64,000 bases of DNA from UBA4742 sp963785815 (GCA_963785815.1 CAWAWN010000002.1:62001-126000), one strand, 5' to 3'; counted from the stretch's first letter, positions 30,390-39,545 are shown. The notes: generated from the letters alone by a model not told the origin. Program-made: numbers and translations.

Positions 30390-31451
30390 GTGACCGACTC
30401 CGCCTTCCTGCGCGCCTGTCGCGGGGTCCCCGCCGACCCCGACCGGCCCGACGGCCACGTGCCGGTGTGGTTCATGCGCCAGGCCGGGCGGTCGCTGCCC
30501 GAGTACCGGGCCCTGCGCGGCGAGGGCACCATCCTCGACGCCATCGCCAAGCCCGAGCTGGCCGCGGAGATCACCATGCAGCCGGTGCGGCGCTACGGCG
30601 TGGACGCCGCCGTCCTCTACAGCGACATCGTGGTGCCGATCTCGGCCATCGGGTTCGGGGTGGACATCGCCCCCGGCATCGGGCCGGTGGTCGACCAGCC
30701 GTTCGCGGCGGCGGTCGACCTGGACCGGATCCGACCCCTGGAACCCGAGGTCGACACCGCCTACGTGCTGGAGACCATCCGCATCCTGGTCGGCGAGCTC
30801 GACGTCCCCCTCATCGGCTTCGCCGGCGCCCCGTTCACCGTGGCCAGCTACCTGGTGGAGGGTCGTCCGTCGCGCACCTACACCCGCACCAAGGCGCTCA
30901 TGCACGGCGATTCCAGCCTGTGGCACGCGCTCATGGAGCGCCTGTCAGAGCTGGCCATCGCCTCGTTGCTCAGCCAGATCGCCGCCGGCGCCCAGGCCGT
31001 CCAGCTGTTCGACAGCTGGGTGGGCGACCTGAGCCGGGCCGACTACGCCCAGTTCGTGGCGCCCCACAGCGCCCGCATCTTCGCCGCCGTGGGCGACCTG
31101 GACGTCCCCCGCATCCACTTCGGCGTGAACACCGGCGAGCTGTTGGGCCAGATGGCGGAGGTGGGCGCCGACGTGGTCGGGGTCGACTGGCGCGTGCCGC
31201 TGGACGAAGCCGGTCGCCGGGTCGGGCCCGGTCGGGCCGTGCAGGGCAACCTGGATCCCGCCCTGTGCTTCGCCCCCTGGGAGGTGGTCGAGGCCCAGGT
31301 CCATCGGGTCCTGGAGGAGGGGGCCCGCCACCCGGGTGGCCACGTGTTCAACCTCGGCCACGGCGTCACCCCTGACATAGACCCCGACGTGCTGGGCCGC
31401 ATCGTCGAGGTGGTCCACTCGTGGCCGGGGTCGGACGAGGTGGCGGGATGA
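30390..31451 (+). CDS. hemE: Uroporphyrinogen decarboxylase
   Basis: 353 residues. HemE removes four carboxyls from uroporphyrinogen III to form coproporphyrinogen III. The signature PVWFMRQAGRSLPEYR lies near residue 27, and YSDIVVPISAIGFGV and NLGHGVTPDIDPD complete the family pattern. It is the first gene of a haem operon: its TGA overlaps the ATG of hemH (ATGA), and hemY follows. GTG is chosen by the hexamer 6 nt upstream and by the full N-terminus it gives. Confidence 0.96.
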   Translation: MTDSAFLRACRGVPADPDRPDGHVPVWFMRQAGRSLPEYRALRGEGTILDAIAKPELAAEITMQPVRRYGVDAAVLYSDIVVPISAIGFGVDIAPGIGPVVDQPFAAAVDLDRIRPLEPEVDTAYVLETIRILVGELDVPLIGFAGAPFTVASYLVEGRPSRTYTRTKALMHGDSSLWHALMERLSELAIASLLSQIAAGAQAVQLFDSWVGDLSRADYAQFVAPHSARIFAAVGDLDVPRIHFGVNTGELLGQMAEVGADVVGVDWRVPLDEAGRRVGPGRAVQGNLDPALCFAPWEVVEAQVHRVLEEGARHPGGHVFNLGHGVTPDIDPDVLGRIVEVVHSWPGSDEVAG

Positions 31452-32383
31452 GCCGCATCGGGGTGGTGGTCATGGCCTACGGCACCCCGAGGTCGCCCGA
31501 CGACGTCGAGGCCTACTACACCGACATCCGCCGCGGTCGGCCGCCCACCCCCGAGCAGTTGGCCGACCTGGTCGGGCGCTACCAGGCCATCGGCGGGATC
31601 TCCCCGCTGGCCGAACGCACCGAGGCTCAGCGCCAGGCCATCCAGGGCGCGCTCGACGACCGTCGTCCCGATGCGTTCACGGTCGTGCTGGGCCAGAAGC
31701 ACGCGTCCCCCTCCGTCGAGGACGCGGTGGCCACGCTGGCCGACCAGGGGGTCACCCGAGCTGTCGGGCTGGTGCTGGCCCCCCACTGGTCCGGCGCCAG
31801 CGTGGGCGAGTACCAGCGCCGAGCCGCAGCCGCCGGCGCGGAGGCCGGGATGGCCGTGGCCGGCATCGACAGCTGGCACCTCGAGCCGGCCTACCTCGAC
31901 TTCCTGGCCGCCAGCCTGGCCCAGGCCCGGGCCCAGATGCCCGAGCACCACCACGTGCTGTTCACCGCCCACTCGCTGCCCGAGCGCTCGCTGGTCGACG
32001 ACCCCTATCCCGATCAGCTGCGCGAGAGCGCGGCCGAGGTGGCCCGGCGCGTCGGCCTGGGACCGTGGGCCGAGTGGGCCATCGCCTGGCAGAGCGCCGG
32101 ACGCACCCCCGAGCCCTGGCGGGGGCCGGACGTGCTGGACGTCATCGCCGAGCTGGGGCGCACCGGGCGCAGCCAGGGGGTGGTGGTCTGCGCGCAGGGC
32201 TTCGTGTCGGACCACCTCGAGGTGCTCTACGACCTGGACATCGCGGCCGCCGCCGCCGCCCGCGACGCCGGGTTGGCCTTCGCCCGCACCCGGTCGCTGA
32301 ACGACGACCCCACCGTGATGGGGGCGCTGGCCGACCGGGTCGTGGCCGCTGCCGACGGGCCCACCCGGGACCGGGAGGGCTGA
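31448..32383 (+). CDS. hemH: Ferrochelatase (coproporphyrin or protoporphyrin type)
   Basis: 311 residues. It inserts Fe(II) into a porphyrin; key residues are the His in LFTAHSLPERSL and the Glu in CAQGFVSDHLEVLYDLD. The genome's HemY-type neighbour, with no hemG or hemN nearby, fits the coproporphyrin-dependent pathway of actinobacteria, in which this enzyme is CpfC. No C-terminal [2Fe-2S] cysteine set is visible. It overlaps hemE by 4 nt and its stop lies 3 nt before the hemY start, so translation is coupled. Confidence 0.93.
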   Translation: MSRIGVVVMAYGTPRSPDDVEAYYTDIRRGRPPTPEQLADLVGRYQAIGGISPLAERTEAQRQAIQGALDDRRPDAFTVVLGQKHASPSVEDAVATLADQGVTRAVGLVLAPHWSGASVGEYQRRAAAAGAEAGMAVAGIDSWHLEPAYLDFLAASLAQARAQMPEHHHVLFTAHSLPERSLVDDPYPDQLRESAAEVARRVGLGPWAEWAIAWQSAGRTPEPWRGPDVLDVIAELGRTGRSQGVVVCAQGFVSDHLEVLYDLDIAAAAAARDAGLAFARTRSLNDDPTVMGALADRVVAAADGPTRDREG

Positions 32384-32385
32384 GG

Positions 32386-33861
32386 ATGCGCGTGGTGGTC
32401 GTGGGCGGCGGGGTCACCGGGTTGAGCGCGGCCTACGAGCTGGTGCACGGGTCGGGCGGCGACACCGCGCCCGGGCTGGCCGACGACGAGATCGAGGTGG
32501 TGGTGCTCGAGGCCGACGAGCGCTTCGGCGGCAAGATCCGCACATCGACCTTCGCCGGCCATCCGGTCGACGAGGCGGCCGACGCCTTCCTGGCCCGGGT
32601 GCCCGACGCCGTCGACCTCTGCCGCCAGCTCGGGCTGGCCGACGAGCTGGTCACCCCGGCCACCCGCCAGGCGCACCTCTACAGCCTGGGCCAGCTCCGA
32701 CCCTTCCCCGAGGGCCTGGTCCTCGGCGTCCCCACCGACCTCGACGCCCTGGCCCGGTCCGGCGCGGTGTCGGCCGATGCCGTGGCCCGCGCCGGCCAGG
32801 ACCTGACCATGGGTCCCGACCAGGGACCCACCGGCGCCGGCCAGGACGAGTCGGTGGGCGCCCTGGTGCGGCGGCGGGTGGGCGACGAGGTGTTCGAGCG
32901 CCTGGTCGCACCCCTGCTGAGCGGGGTGCACGCAGGCGACGCCGACGAGTTGAGCGTGGCCGCCGGTGCCCCCGCCTTCGCCGCCGCCCTGCGCGGCCAC
33001 GACAGCCTGATCGCCGGCCTGGCCGCCCAACGGCAGGCCGCGGCCGACGCCTCGGGAGCCGACGCGCCGATCTTCTACGGCCTGGCCTCGGGCAGCGAGC
33101 GGCTGGTGGACGCCCTGGTCGATGCCCTGCGGGTGGCAGGGGCCGACCTGGTGACCGGCGCCCGGGTCAGCCAGATCCGGCCCGACGGCGGCCGGCGCGC
33201 CCCGGGAGGTGGCCGGGTCAGCATCGAGGTCCACGTCGCCGGTCAGGGTCCTCCGATCGACGCCGACGCGGTGATCCTGACCACGCCCCTCGGCGTCACC
33301 GCGCCGCTGGTGGCGCCCTTCCAGCCGGACGTGGCGGCCCAGATGGCCGAGGTGGCCTATGCCTCGGTGGCGCTGGTGGCGCTGGCCGTGCCCGCCGCCG
33401 GGATCGACCGACCGCTCGACGGCAGCGGCTTCCTGGTGGCGCAGCCCGAGGGACTGCTGATCACCGCCTGCTCGTGGGCGTCGAGCAAGTGGGCGCAGCT
33501 GGCCGACCCCGACACCGCCCTGCTGCGGGCCTCGGTCGGGCGGACCGACGACACCCGCTGGTCGGCCATGGACGACGACGAGTTGGTCGAGGCGGTGGTG
33601 GCCGACCTGGCCACCACCATGGACCTGGTGGGCCCGCCGAGCGCCGCCCGGGTCACGCGTTGGCCCCGGGCCCTCCCCCAGTTCCGGGTCGGCCACCTCG
33701 AACGGGTCCGGGCCTGGCAGGACCGGCTGGCGGCCGACCAGCCAGGCGTGTGGGTGGCCGGTGCCGGGCTCAGTGGCCTGGGCATCCCGGCCTGCATCGG
33801 CCAGGGACGAGCCGCGGCCCGGGCCGTGCGGGCCGCCACCGTCACCCCCGGCGGCTCGTGA
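32386..33861 (+). CDS. hemY: Coproporphyrinogen III / protoporphyrinogen IX oxidase (HemY, CgoX)
   Basis: 491 residues of an FAD amine-oxidase-like protein. The FAD site is at the start (VVVGGGVTGLSAAYELVHG), and the C-terminal FAD contact reads VWVAGAGLSGLGIPACIG. The middle has the LLSGVHAGDADELSV segment typical of HemY. In Gram-positive lineages it oxidises coproporphyrinogen III to coproporphyrin III before ferrochelatase. ATG at 32386 has GGAGGGCTGAGG upstream. It is the third gene of the haem operon and its stop overlaps the esterase start. Confidence 0.93.
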   Translation: MRVVVVGGGVTGLSAAYELVHGSGGDTAPGLADDEIEVVVLEADERFGGKIRTSTFAGHPVDEAADAFLARVPDAVDLCRQLGLADELVTPATRQAHLYSLGQLRPFPEGLVLGVPTDLDALARSGAVSADAVARAGQDLTMGPDQGPTGAGQDESVGALVRRRVGDEVFERLVAPLLSGVHAGDADELSVAAGAPAFAAALRGHDSLIAGLAAQRQAAADASGADAPIFYGLASGSERLVDALVDALRVAGADLVTGARVSQIRPDGGRRAPGGGRVSIEVHVAGQGPPIDADAVILTTPLGVTAPLVAPFQPDVAAQMAEVAYASVALVALAVPAAGIDRPLDGSGFLVAQPEGLLITACSWASSKWAQLADPDTALLRASVGRTDDTRWSAMDDDELVEAVVADLATTMDLVGPPSAARVTRWPRALPQFRVGHLERVRAWQDRLAADQPGVWVAGAGLSGLGIPACIGQGRAAARAVRAATVTPGGS

Positions 33862-34466
33862 GCGCGCCCCGGCCGCTGGTCGTGCTCCACGGCTACGAGG
33901 ACCCGCCCGGCCGGCGGCGGGTGGTGGCGCCCGACGATCCCGACTGGGACCTGCTCGAGCCCCGAGGTCCGCTGGAGCTGGCCGGCGGGCCGGCGTGGTT
34001 CGCCACCGATGACGACGGGCCGGTCGAGGCTCAGCTGCTGGCTTCGGTCCGCCAGGTGCGGGCCGTGGTGGGCGCGGCCACGTCAGCCGACGTCGCACGA
34101 CACGCGGTGCTGGGTGGGTTCTCTCAGGGGGGCGCGGTGGCTCTGGCCGCCGCCCTGGCCTCGGGGACGGAGTCGACGGGGTCCACCCCGACCCTCCTCG
34201 TGGGCCACGTCTTCTGCGTGAACGGCTGGTTGCCGTTCGCCCCCGCGCTGGCCTATGACCCGGAGGCGCTGGTGGCGGCCGGCACCCGGGTCCTGGTGGT
34301 GGCGTCCACCGACGACGAGGTCGTCCTCGTCCAGCAGGGACGCTCGGCGGCTCGTTGGCTCGAGCGCGGCGGGGTGGACGTGACCTACGTGGAGCGGGCC
34401 GGCGACCACGCCGTGGGGGTCGATGCCCTGGCCACGGTGTCCCGTTGGCTCGGGTCGGGGGCCTGA
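33858..34466 (+). CDS. Alpha/beta hydrolase, phospholipase/carboxylesterase-like
   Basis: 202 residues of a small esterase of the YpfH/Est family. The nucleophile is in GGFSQGGAVAL, Asp in VVASTDDEVVL and His in ERAGDHAVGV, forming the Ser-Asp-His triad. The GTG overlaps the hemY stop (GTGA), so it is translated with the haem operon, but no direct link to haem is known. Function is likely ester hydrolysis; substrate unknown. Starting at any later codon would remove the LVVLHGYEDPPG strand, so the GTG is preferred. Confidence 0.85.
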   Translation: MSAPRPLVVLHGYEDPPGRRRVVAPDDPDWDLLEPRGPLELAGGPAWFATDDDGPVEAQLLASVRQVRAVVGAATSADVARHAVLGGFSQGGAVALAAALASGTESTGSTPTLLVGHVFCVNGWLPFAPALAYDPEALVAAGTRVLVVASTDDEVVLVQQGRSAARWLERGGVDVTYVERAGDHAVGVDALATVSRWLGSGA

Positions 34467-34505
34467 CCGAGCCGATCGGGCGCGGGCGGGGCACACTGGA
34501 GGGCC

Positions 34506-35516
34506 ATGACCAAGCGCAAACGACGCGGCGGGCGGGTGACCGAGTCACCCCGCAACCAGAACCGATCCGGCAGCGACGGCCCGGGGGCGGCGACGTCGGC
34601 GCTGACGCTGCCCCGACCGGCCGCGGCGCGCACCCCGACGGCCCGACCGCAGCTCGGGTTGCGGCGCTCGGTGCCGGCTGGCATCGACCGGCCCTCCTAC
34701 GCGGCCACGGGTCAGCCGCCACCCGGACGGGGACGCAGCGTCCAGACCCCCGAGATCATCGAGCGGATGCGCGTGTCGGGCGCCATCGCCGCCGAGGTGC
34801 TGCTCGAGGTGGGGGCAGCCGTCGCCCCGGGCATCACCACCGACGAGCTCGACGCCATCACCCACGAGGCCACCATCTCGCGCCAGTCCTACCCGAGCCC
34901 GCTCAACTACCGGGGTTTCCCCAAGTCGGTCTGCACGTCCATCAACGACGTCATCTGCCACGGCATCCCCGAGGCTCGGCCGCTGGTCGAGGGCGACATC
35001 ATCAACATCGACGTGACCATCTTCCACGACGGCGTGCACGGCGACACCAACGCCACGTTCCTGGTCGGCGAGGTGGACGACGAGTCGCGGCGGCTGGTGC
35101 GCGAGACCCGCACCGCCATGTACCGCGGCATCGCCGCGGTCGTGCCCGGCGCCCACCTCTACGACATCGGCCGAGCCATCGAGGACCACGCCACCGCCTG
35201 CGGGCTGGGCGTGGTCCGCGAGTTCATCGGCCACGGGATCGGCGAGCAGTTCCACGGTGGCCTGCAGATCCTGCACTACTTCGACGATCGGGCCGACACC
35301 GTGCTCGAGCCGGGGATGACCTTCACGATCGAGCCCATGATCACGCTGGGCTCGCCCGAGCTGTGGGTGTGGGACGACGGATGGACGGCGGTGACCCGCG
35401 ACGGCAGCCGCAGCGCCCAGTTCGAGCACACGATGGTGGTGACCGACACCGGGGTCGAGCTGCTGACCGTCACCGCCGACGGCCGGTGCGCCGCCGACCT
35501 GGCCGCCGACCTCTGA
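34506..35516 (+). CDS. map: Methionine aminopeptidase, type I with N-terminal extension
   Basis: 336 residues; removes the initiator Met from nascent proteins. The five metal ligands are visible: Asp in IDVTIFHDG, Asp in HGDTNATF, His in FIGHGIGEQF, Glu in FTIEPMIT and Glu in QFEHTMVV. A 75-residue basic, Pro/Ser-rich N-terminal extension (RRGGRVTESPRNQNRSG) resembles the linker-bearing type Ic enzymes of actinobacteria, which can bind ribosomes. ATG at 34506 follows CACACT with an 8-nt gap and GGAGGG. The sortase gene starts 3 nt after its stop. Confidence 0.94.
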   Translation: MTKRKRRGGRVTESPRNQNRSGSDGPGAATSALTLPRPAAARTPTARPQLGLRRSVPAGIDRPSYAATGQPPPGRGRSVQTPEIIERMRVSGAIAAEVLLEVGAAVAPGITTDELDAITHEATISRQSYPSPLNYRGFPKSVCTSINDVICHGIPEARPLVEGDIINIDVTIFHDGVHGDTNATFLVGEVDDESRRLVRETRTAMYRGIAAVVPGAHLYDIGRAIEDHATACGLGVVREFIGHGIGEQFHGGLQILHYFDDRADTVLEPGMTFTIEPMITLGSPELWVWDDGWTAVTRDGSRSAQFEHTMVVTDTGVELLTVTADGRCAADLAADL

Positions 35517-35519
35517 GCC

Positions 35520-36344
35520 ATGGGCGAGCGAGACGCCGACTCGCCCGACCCCGGCCCCCAGCCGCCCCCGATCGAACCCCGATCCGGCGACCCGCGGACC
35601 GACGACCCGGCCGCGGACGGGCGGCCGGGCCATCCCGACCGGCGGCGCTTCCTGGTGTTGGCCGGCGCCGGCGCCGTTGCCCTCGGGGCGGTCGCCGCCG
35701 GCTGGGACCTGACCCGTGGGGCCACCACCCGGCCGACGGCCAGCCCCACCACCTCGGCGGCGCCCACCCGCCACCTGCAGGCCCGCTCCGACGCCGGGCC
35801 CACGCTGCCCATCCCCGATCCCCTGCCCGACCCGAACGCGCCGGCCAGCGGCATCGTGATCGGCACCATCGGCATCGCCCGACTCGGCCTGATGGCCGAC
35901 ATCCAGGAGGGCATGGCCCTGGCCGACATCGACCGGGGGCCGAGCCACTGGCCGGGCACCCCCCTGCCCGGGCAACTGGGCAACATGGTGCTCGCCGGCC
36001 ACCGCACGACCTACACCGAGCCGTTCCGCCACCTGGAGCGGCTGCAACCGGGCGACCCGGTCGAGTTCACGGCGGGCGGCGTCACCTGGACCTATGCCAC
36101 CCGGGGCGTGGTGGTGGTACCGGCCAACGCCGTGGACATCGCCGCCCAGAGCGACGCCCACACGGCCACCCTGTTCGCCTGCCATCCCCCCGGCCAGTCC
36201 ACCGAGCGGATCGTGGCCAAGCTCCGCCTGCTCGACGCCGGGGGCGCCCCGGTCGATCCGGACACGGCCTTGCCGCCGCTCGAGGGCGGGAGCCAGACCG
36301 GCGGCCACGTCCTCACCGTCCGGGTCGATCCCCTGGGCGGGTAG
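35520..36344 (+). CDS. Class E sortase with Tat-like signal
   Basis: 274 residues. A twin-arginine-like N-region and hydrophobic stretch (DRRRFLVLAGAGAVALGAVA) suggest Tat export or a membrane anchor. The sortase domain keeps the catalytic His161 (LAGHRTTYTEPF) and Cys221 (TLFACHPPGQST), with ERIVAKLRL supplying the Arg. It should join LPxTG-type surface proteins to peptidoglycan. It is the only intact sortase in the window and may serve the LPxTG protein at 58865-59182, whose own locus has only a degenerate sortase. Confidence 0.88.
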   Translation: MGERDADSPDPGPQPPPIEPRSGDPRTDDPAADGRPGHPDRRRFLVLAGAGAVALGAVAAGWDLTRGATTRPTASPTTSAAPTRHLQARSDAGPTLPIPDPLPDPNAPASGIVIGTIGIARLGLMADIQEGMALADIDRGPSHWPGTPLPGQLGNMVLAGHRTTYTEPFRHLERLQPGDPVEFTAGGVTWTYATRGVVVVPANAVDIAAQSDAHTATLFACHPPGQSTERIVAKLRLLDAGGAPVDPDTALPPLEGGSQTGGHVLTVRVDPLGG

Positions 36345-36442
36345 TCGACGTGGGGGACGGGTGGGGCGAGCTCAGGCGACGACGGCGCGCACGCTGCCAC
36401 CCATCCCGCCCTCCGTCTCCACAGAGCCAGCCCGGCGACGGG

Positions 36443-36766
36443 TCAGCCGACCCGCATCTCGCCGAGCTCGGACCAGCCATCCTGGTCGACCGTCTGGCTG
36501 ACGATGCGCGGCGTCTCGACCAGGTAGGCCGGTAGGGTCGCGGTGGCCGTGCGGAAGTGCTCGGACTGCACATGGGCGGCTCCCGCGTCGCCGTCGCGGA
36601 AGGCCTCGACCAGCACGTACTCGGTCGGATCCTCGGTGCTGCGCGACCAGTCGAACCACAGGTTCCCCGGCTCGGCACGGGTCGCCTCGGTGAAGCTGGC
36701 CGTGAGGGTTGTCCAGTCCTCCGCGTGCTCGGGCTGGACCCGGAACTTCGCGGTGATGAAGATCAT
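36443..36766 (-). CDS. Antibiotic biosynthesis monooxygenase (ABM) domain protein
   Basis: 107 residues of the dimeric ABM ferredoxin-like fold found in YgiN/quinol monooxygenases (MIFITAKFRVQPEHAEDW, ending in a SEHFRTATATLP segment). Possible roles are quinol oxidation or decay of reactive small molecules; the exact substrate is not readable. The ATG at 36766 is 6 nt from TACGGT. An apparent in-frame extension upstream belongs to the SDR gene's shadow and is not real. It is next to the SDR gene, same strand, with a separate promoter hexamer. Confidence 0.82.
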   Translation of the reverse strand: MIFITAKFRVQPEHAEDWTTLTASFTEATRAEPGNLWFDWSRSTEDPTEYVLVEAFRDGDAGAAHVQSEHFRTATATLPAYLVETPRIVSQTVDQDGWSELGEMRVG

Positions 36767-36772
36767 GACGAG

Positions 36773-36778
36773 ACCGTA
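36773..36778 (-). promoter_or_regulatory. -10 hexamer for leaderless ABM gene
   Basis: TACGGT on the minus strand ends 6 nt before the ATG at 36766. Confidence 0.55.
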
Positions 36779-36789
36779 GTTGGCCGCGC

Positions 36790-37632
36790 TCAGATCTCGC
36801 CGCGGGGGAAGAAGCGGGGCCAGTTCGACTGGGACTCCGAGCCGTCGGCCACGATGGCGGCGCCGTTGACGAACCCGGCCGCGGGCGAGCACAGGAACAG
36901 GATGAGCGCCGCCACCTCCTCGGCCGTCCCCATCCGGCGCATGGGGCCGATGGCCTCGGACTCGACCGCCCACTCCGCCTCGGTGTAGCCGAGCTGACCC
37001 ACCTCGTTCTCGTGCATCCCCGGGGTGGCGATGGTGCCCGGGGCGACGGCGTTGATGGTGACGCCGTGGTAGCCGAGGTAGGGGGCCAGCGTGCGGGTCA
37101 TGCTGACCACCCCGGCCCGGGCCGCGCCCGAGTGGACGAACCAGGGCGCGCCGCGGTCGAACGAGAAGATGTGGACGACGTTGACGATGGTGCCCCGACC
37201 GGCGGCCACCATCGGCTCCATGAAGCGGCTCACCATGTTCCAGGTGCCGTTCAGGTTCAGGTCGACCACGGCACGCCAGCCGTTGTCGGAGATCTGGGTG
37301 GGGCGAGCCGGGAACTGTCCCCCCGCGTTGTTGACCAGGAAGTCCACCTGGCCGAACCGCTCGTAGGCCCTGTCGCGCAGGGCGTCGACCTGGTCGGGCA
37401 CCCGGATGTCGGTGGGCACCACCAGGGTGGGGGTCCCGGCCGACGCCGCCGTCTCCTCCAGGGTCTCGCGCGTGCGACCGGCGAGCACCAGCGAGCCCCC
37501 GAAGCGGGCGAAGGCCAGCGCCGTGGTCCGCCCGATCCCCGAACCCGCCCCGGTGACCAACGCCACCCGACCTGCGAACAGGCCAGGTGCGAACACGTCG
37601 AGGGCGGTCGGGGGCGAGGCGTCGTCCGCCAT
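36790..37632 (-). CDS. Short-chain dehydrogenase/reductase, dienoyl-CoA reductase-like active site
   Basis: 280 residues. The NAD(P) site is VALVTGAGSGIGRTTAL, and NNAGGQFPARPTQIS marks the active-site neighbourhood. The usual Tyr-x-x-x-Lys is absent: the matching segment is WFVHSGAARAGVVSMTRTLA, with Ser and Arg in those places. Peroxisomal 2,4-dienoyl-CoA reductases have a similar HAGSAKA-type segment, so it may reduce unsaturated acyl-CoA. The start ATG at 37632 follows TAGTGT by 8 nt. Confidence 0.83.
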   Translation of the reverse strand: MADDASPPTALDVFAPGLFAGRVALVTGAGSGIGRTTALAFARFGGSLVLAGRTRETLEETAASAGTPTLVVPTDIRVPDQVDALRDRAYERFGQVDFLVNNAGGQFPARPTQISDNGWRAVVDLNLNGTWNMVSRFMEPMVAAGRGTIVNVVHIFSFDRGAPWFVHSGAARAGVVSMTRTLAPYLGYHGVTINAVAPGTIATPGMHENEVGQLGYTEAEWAVESEAIGPMRRMGTAEEVAALILFLCSPAAGFVNGAAIVADGSESQSNWPRFFPRGEI

Positions 37633-37640
37633 GGGTGCGC

Positions 37641-37646
37641 ACACTA
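37641..37646 (-). promoter_or_regulatory. -10 hexamer for leaderless SDR gene
   Basis: TAGTGT on the minus strand, 8 nt before the ATG at 37632. Confidence 0.5.
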
Positions 37647-37722
37647 GTGCTGCGCCCACCACCGCTCGTCGGGACGCGGCCGGCGCCCCCCGGCGGCCTG
37701 CATCGGGAAGGATGGTCGGCCG

Positions 37723-39309
37723 ATGTCCCAGCCCGCCCAACCCGACGTACTGGCCGACGCCCCGGCCGAGCCCGCGCCCGCTCCGTCGCGGACCCGGCGC
37801 GCCAGGGCGGGCGCCCGTCTCCACGCGCCGACCCGCCACGGGTGGGCCGTGGCTGGTCGGGCCGTGCTGGCCGGGTCGTGCATCGCGGCCGCCATCCCTC
37901 CGTGGGGCTGGTGGCCTCTGGCCTTCGTCGGCATCGCGCTGGTCGACCAGCTCATCGCCGGACACGGTTGGCGTCGGCGCTTCCGCCGCACCTGGCTGGT
38001 GGCCTTCGCCTGGCTGGTGCCCGGGATGTTGTGGATGTGGGACTTCACCGCCCCCGGCTACCTGCTGGCCTGCGCCATCTTCGCCACCTACTTCGCCATC
38101 GCCGGCGCCCTGTGCCCGGCCGGACGGGCACGGTGGATCGCGCTGCCCGCCCTGTTCACACTGGCCGAGATGGCCCGGTGGCGGTTCCCCTTCGGCGGCG
38201 AGCCGCTGGCCACCCTGGCCATGAGCCAGGCCGATGCGCCGCTGGGCCAGACCGCCCGCCTGCTCGGGTCCTATCTGACGGTGGCCCTGGTGGTGCTGGG
38301 CGGGGTGGCCCTGTCCGCCGCCTGGGAACGTCGGTGGGCGGTCGGCTCGGGCGTGCTGGTCGGCCTGGTGGTGATCACGGCCGTGGCCGACGTCGCCCCC
38401 CGAGGCCACGTGGTCGGCCACCTCCGGGTGGCGGTGGTGCAGGGCGGCGGACCCCAGCACACCCGAGCCGCCGACACCGACAACTGGGTCGTGTTCCAAC
38501 GGGAGGTCAAGGCCACCAAGACCATCAAGGGACCCGTCGACCTGGTCCTGTGGCCCGAGGACGTGGTCGGCCTGCAGGGCACCCTGGACCAGAACCCCCG
38601 CTACCGGGACCAGATCGTGGCCCTGGCCCGGCGCCTGCACACCACGATGGTGGTGGGCGTCACCGAGGCCATCAGCGACACCCAGTTCCGCAACGCGTCG
38701 ATCGTCTTCAACCCGGACGGCTCCGAGGGCGACCGCTACGACAAGGTGCGCCGGGTCCCCTTCGGGGAGTACGTGCCCCTCCGCGGGCTGGTCGAGAAGC
38801 TGGCCGGCGCCAACTCGGGCCTGCCCAGCCAGGACGCCGTGCCCGGCACCAAGCCGGCCGTTCTGCACACGCGGGTCGGGACGATGGGCGTGGTCATCTC
38901 CTGGGAGGTGTTCTTCGCCGACCGGGCCCGCGACGCCATCGGCCACGGCGGCCAGGTGCTGCTGAACCCGACGAACGGGTCGTCGTACTGGCTCAACATC
39001 CTGCAGAGCCAGCAGATCGCGTCGTCCCGCCTGCGGGCCATCGAGACCGGCCGGTGGACGCTGCAGGCCGCGCCCACGGGCTTCTCGGCCATCGTGACCC
39101 CGACCGGCCACGTCACCCAACGAACCGGCATCAGCCAGGCCCGGGTGCTGACCCAGACCATCGAGCCGCGCCAGGGCCAGACCTGGGCCACCGAGGTCGG
39201 GCCGTGGCCGGTGCTGGTGCTGTCGGTGCTGGCCGTGGCCGCCGCCTGGGCGGTGGAGCGTCGGTCCCGCAAGGCGAAGGCCGCCAGGCCGGAGCCGCTG
39301 GGTGGATGA
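37723..39309 (+). CDS. lnt: Apolipoprotein N-acyltransferase-like protein, catalytic Cys replaced by Ser
   Basis: 528 residues with 7-8 membrane segments in the first 230 residues and a nitrilase-fold domain after. Lnt adds the third acyl chain to lipoproteins through a Glu-Lys-Cys triad. Glu279 (LWPEDVV) and Lys341 (YDKVRRVPFGEYVP) are present, but the nucleophile position reads GVVISWEVFF with Ser393 (codon TCC at 38899-38901). The last residues (ARPEPLGG) are read from tandem repeat R3, so the C-terminus has been rewritten by the repeat. The ATG at 37723 is the first plausible start. Activity is uncertain because of the Ser. Confidence 0.85.
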   Translation: MSQPAQPDVLADAPAEPAPAPSRTRRARAGARLHAPTRHGWAVAGRAVLAGSCIAAAIPPWGWWPLAFVGIALVDQLIAGHGWRRRFRRTWLVAFAWLVPGMLWMWDFTAPGYLLACAIFATYFAIAGALCPAGRARWIALPALFTLAEMARWRFPFGGEPLATLAMSQADAPLGQTARLLGSYLTVALVVLGGVALSAAWERRWAVGSGVLVGLVVITAVADVAPRGHVVGHLRVAVVQGGGPQHTRAADTDNWVVFQREVKATKTIKGPVDLVLWPEDVVGLQGTLDQNPRYRDQIVALARRLHTTMVVGVTEAISDTQFRNASIVFNPDGSEGDRYDKVRRVPFGEYVPLRGLVEKLAGANSGLPSQDAVPGTKPAVLHTRVGTMGVVISWEVFFADRARDAIGHGGQVLLNPTNGSSYWLNILQSQQIASSRLRAIETGRWTLQAAPTGFSAIVTPTGHVTQRTGISQARVLTQTIEPRQGQTWATEVGPWPVLVLSVLAVAAAWAVERRSRKAKAARPEPLGG

Positions 39310-39545
39310 CACCCAGATGCCGAAGGCGCCCGCAGGGAGGCTCGCCGACCGAAGGGCCAGGCAAGTCGGCCGCCAGGCCGGAGCCGCTGGGTGGATGACA
39401 CCCAGATGCCGAAGGCGCCCGCAGGGAGGCTCGCCGACCGAAGGGCCAGGCAAGTCGGCCGCCAGGCCGGAGCCGCTGGGTGGATGACACCCAGATGCCG
39501 AAGGCGCCCGCAGGGAGGCTCGCCGACCGAAGGGCCAGGCAAGTC
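39279..39545 (+). repeat. Tandem repeat R3: three copies of an 89-bp unit
   Basis: Copies begin at 39279, 39368 and 39457. Each holds GGCCGCCAGGCCGGAGCCGC and a hairpin CTGGGTG-GATGA-CACCCAG, then CCGAAGGCGCCCGCAGGGAG and GCTCGCCGACCGAAGGGCC. The first copy overlaps the lnt 3' end and supplies its stop codon. It matches R1 and R2. Confidence 0.95.
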
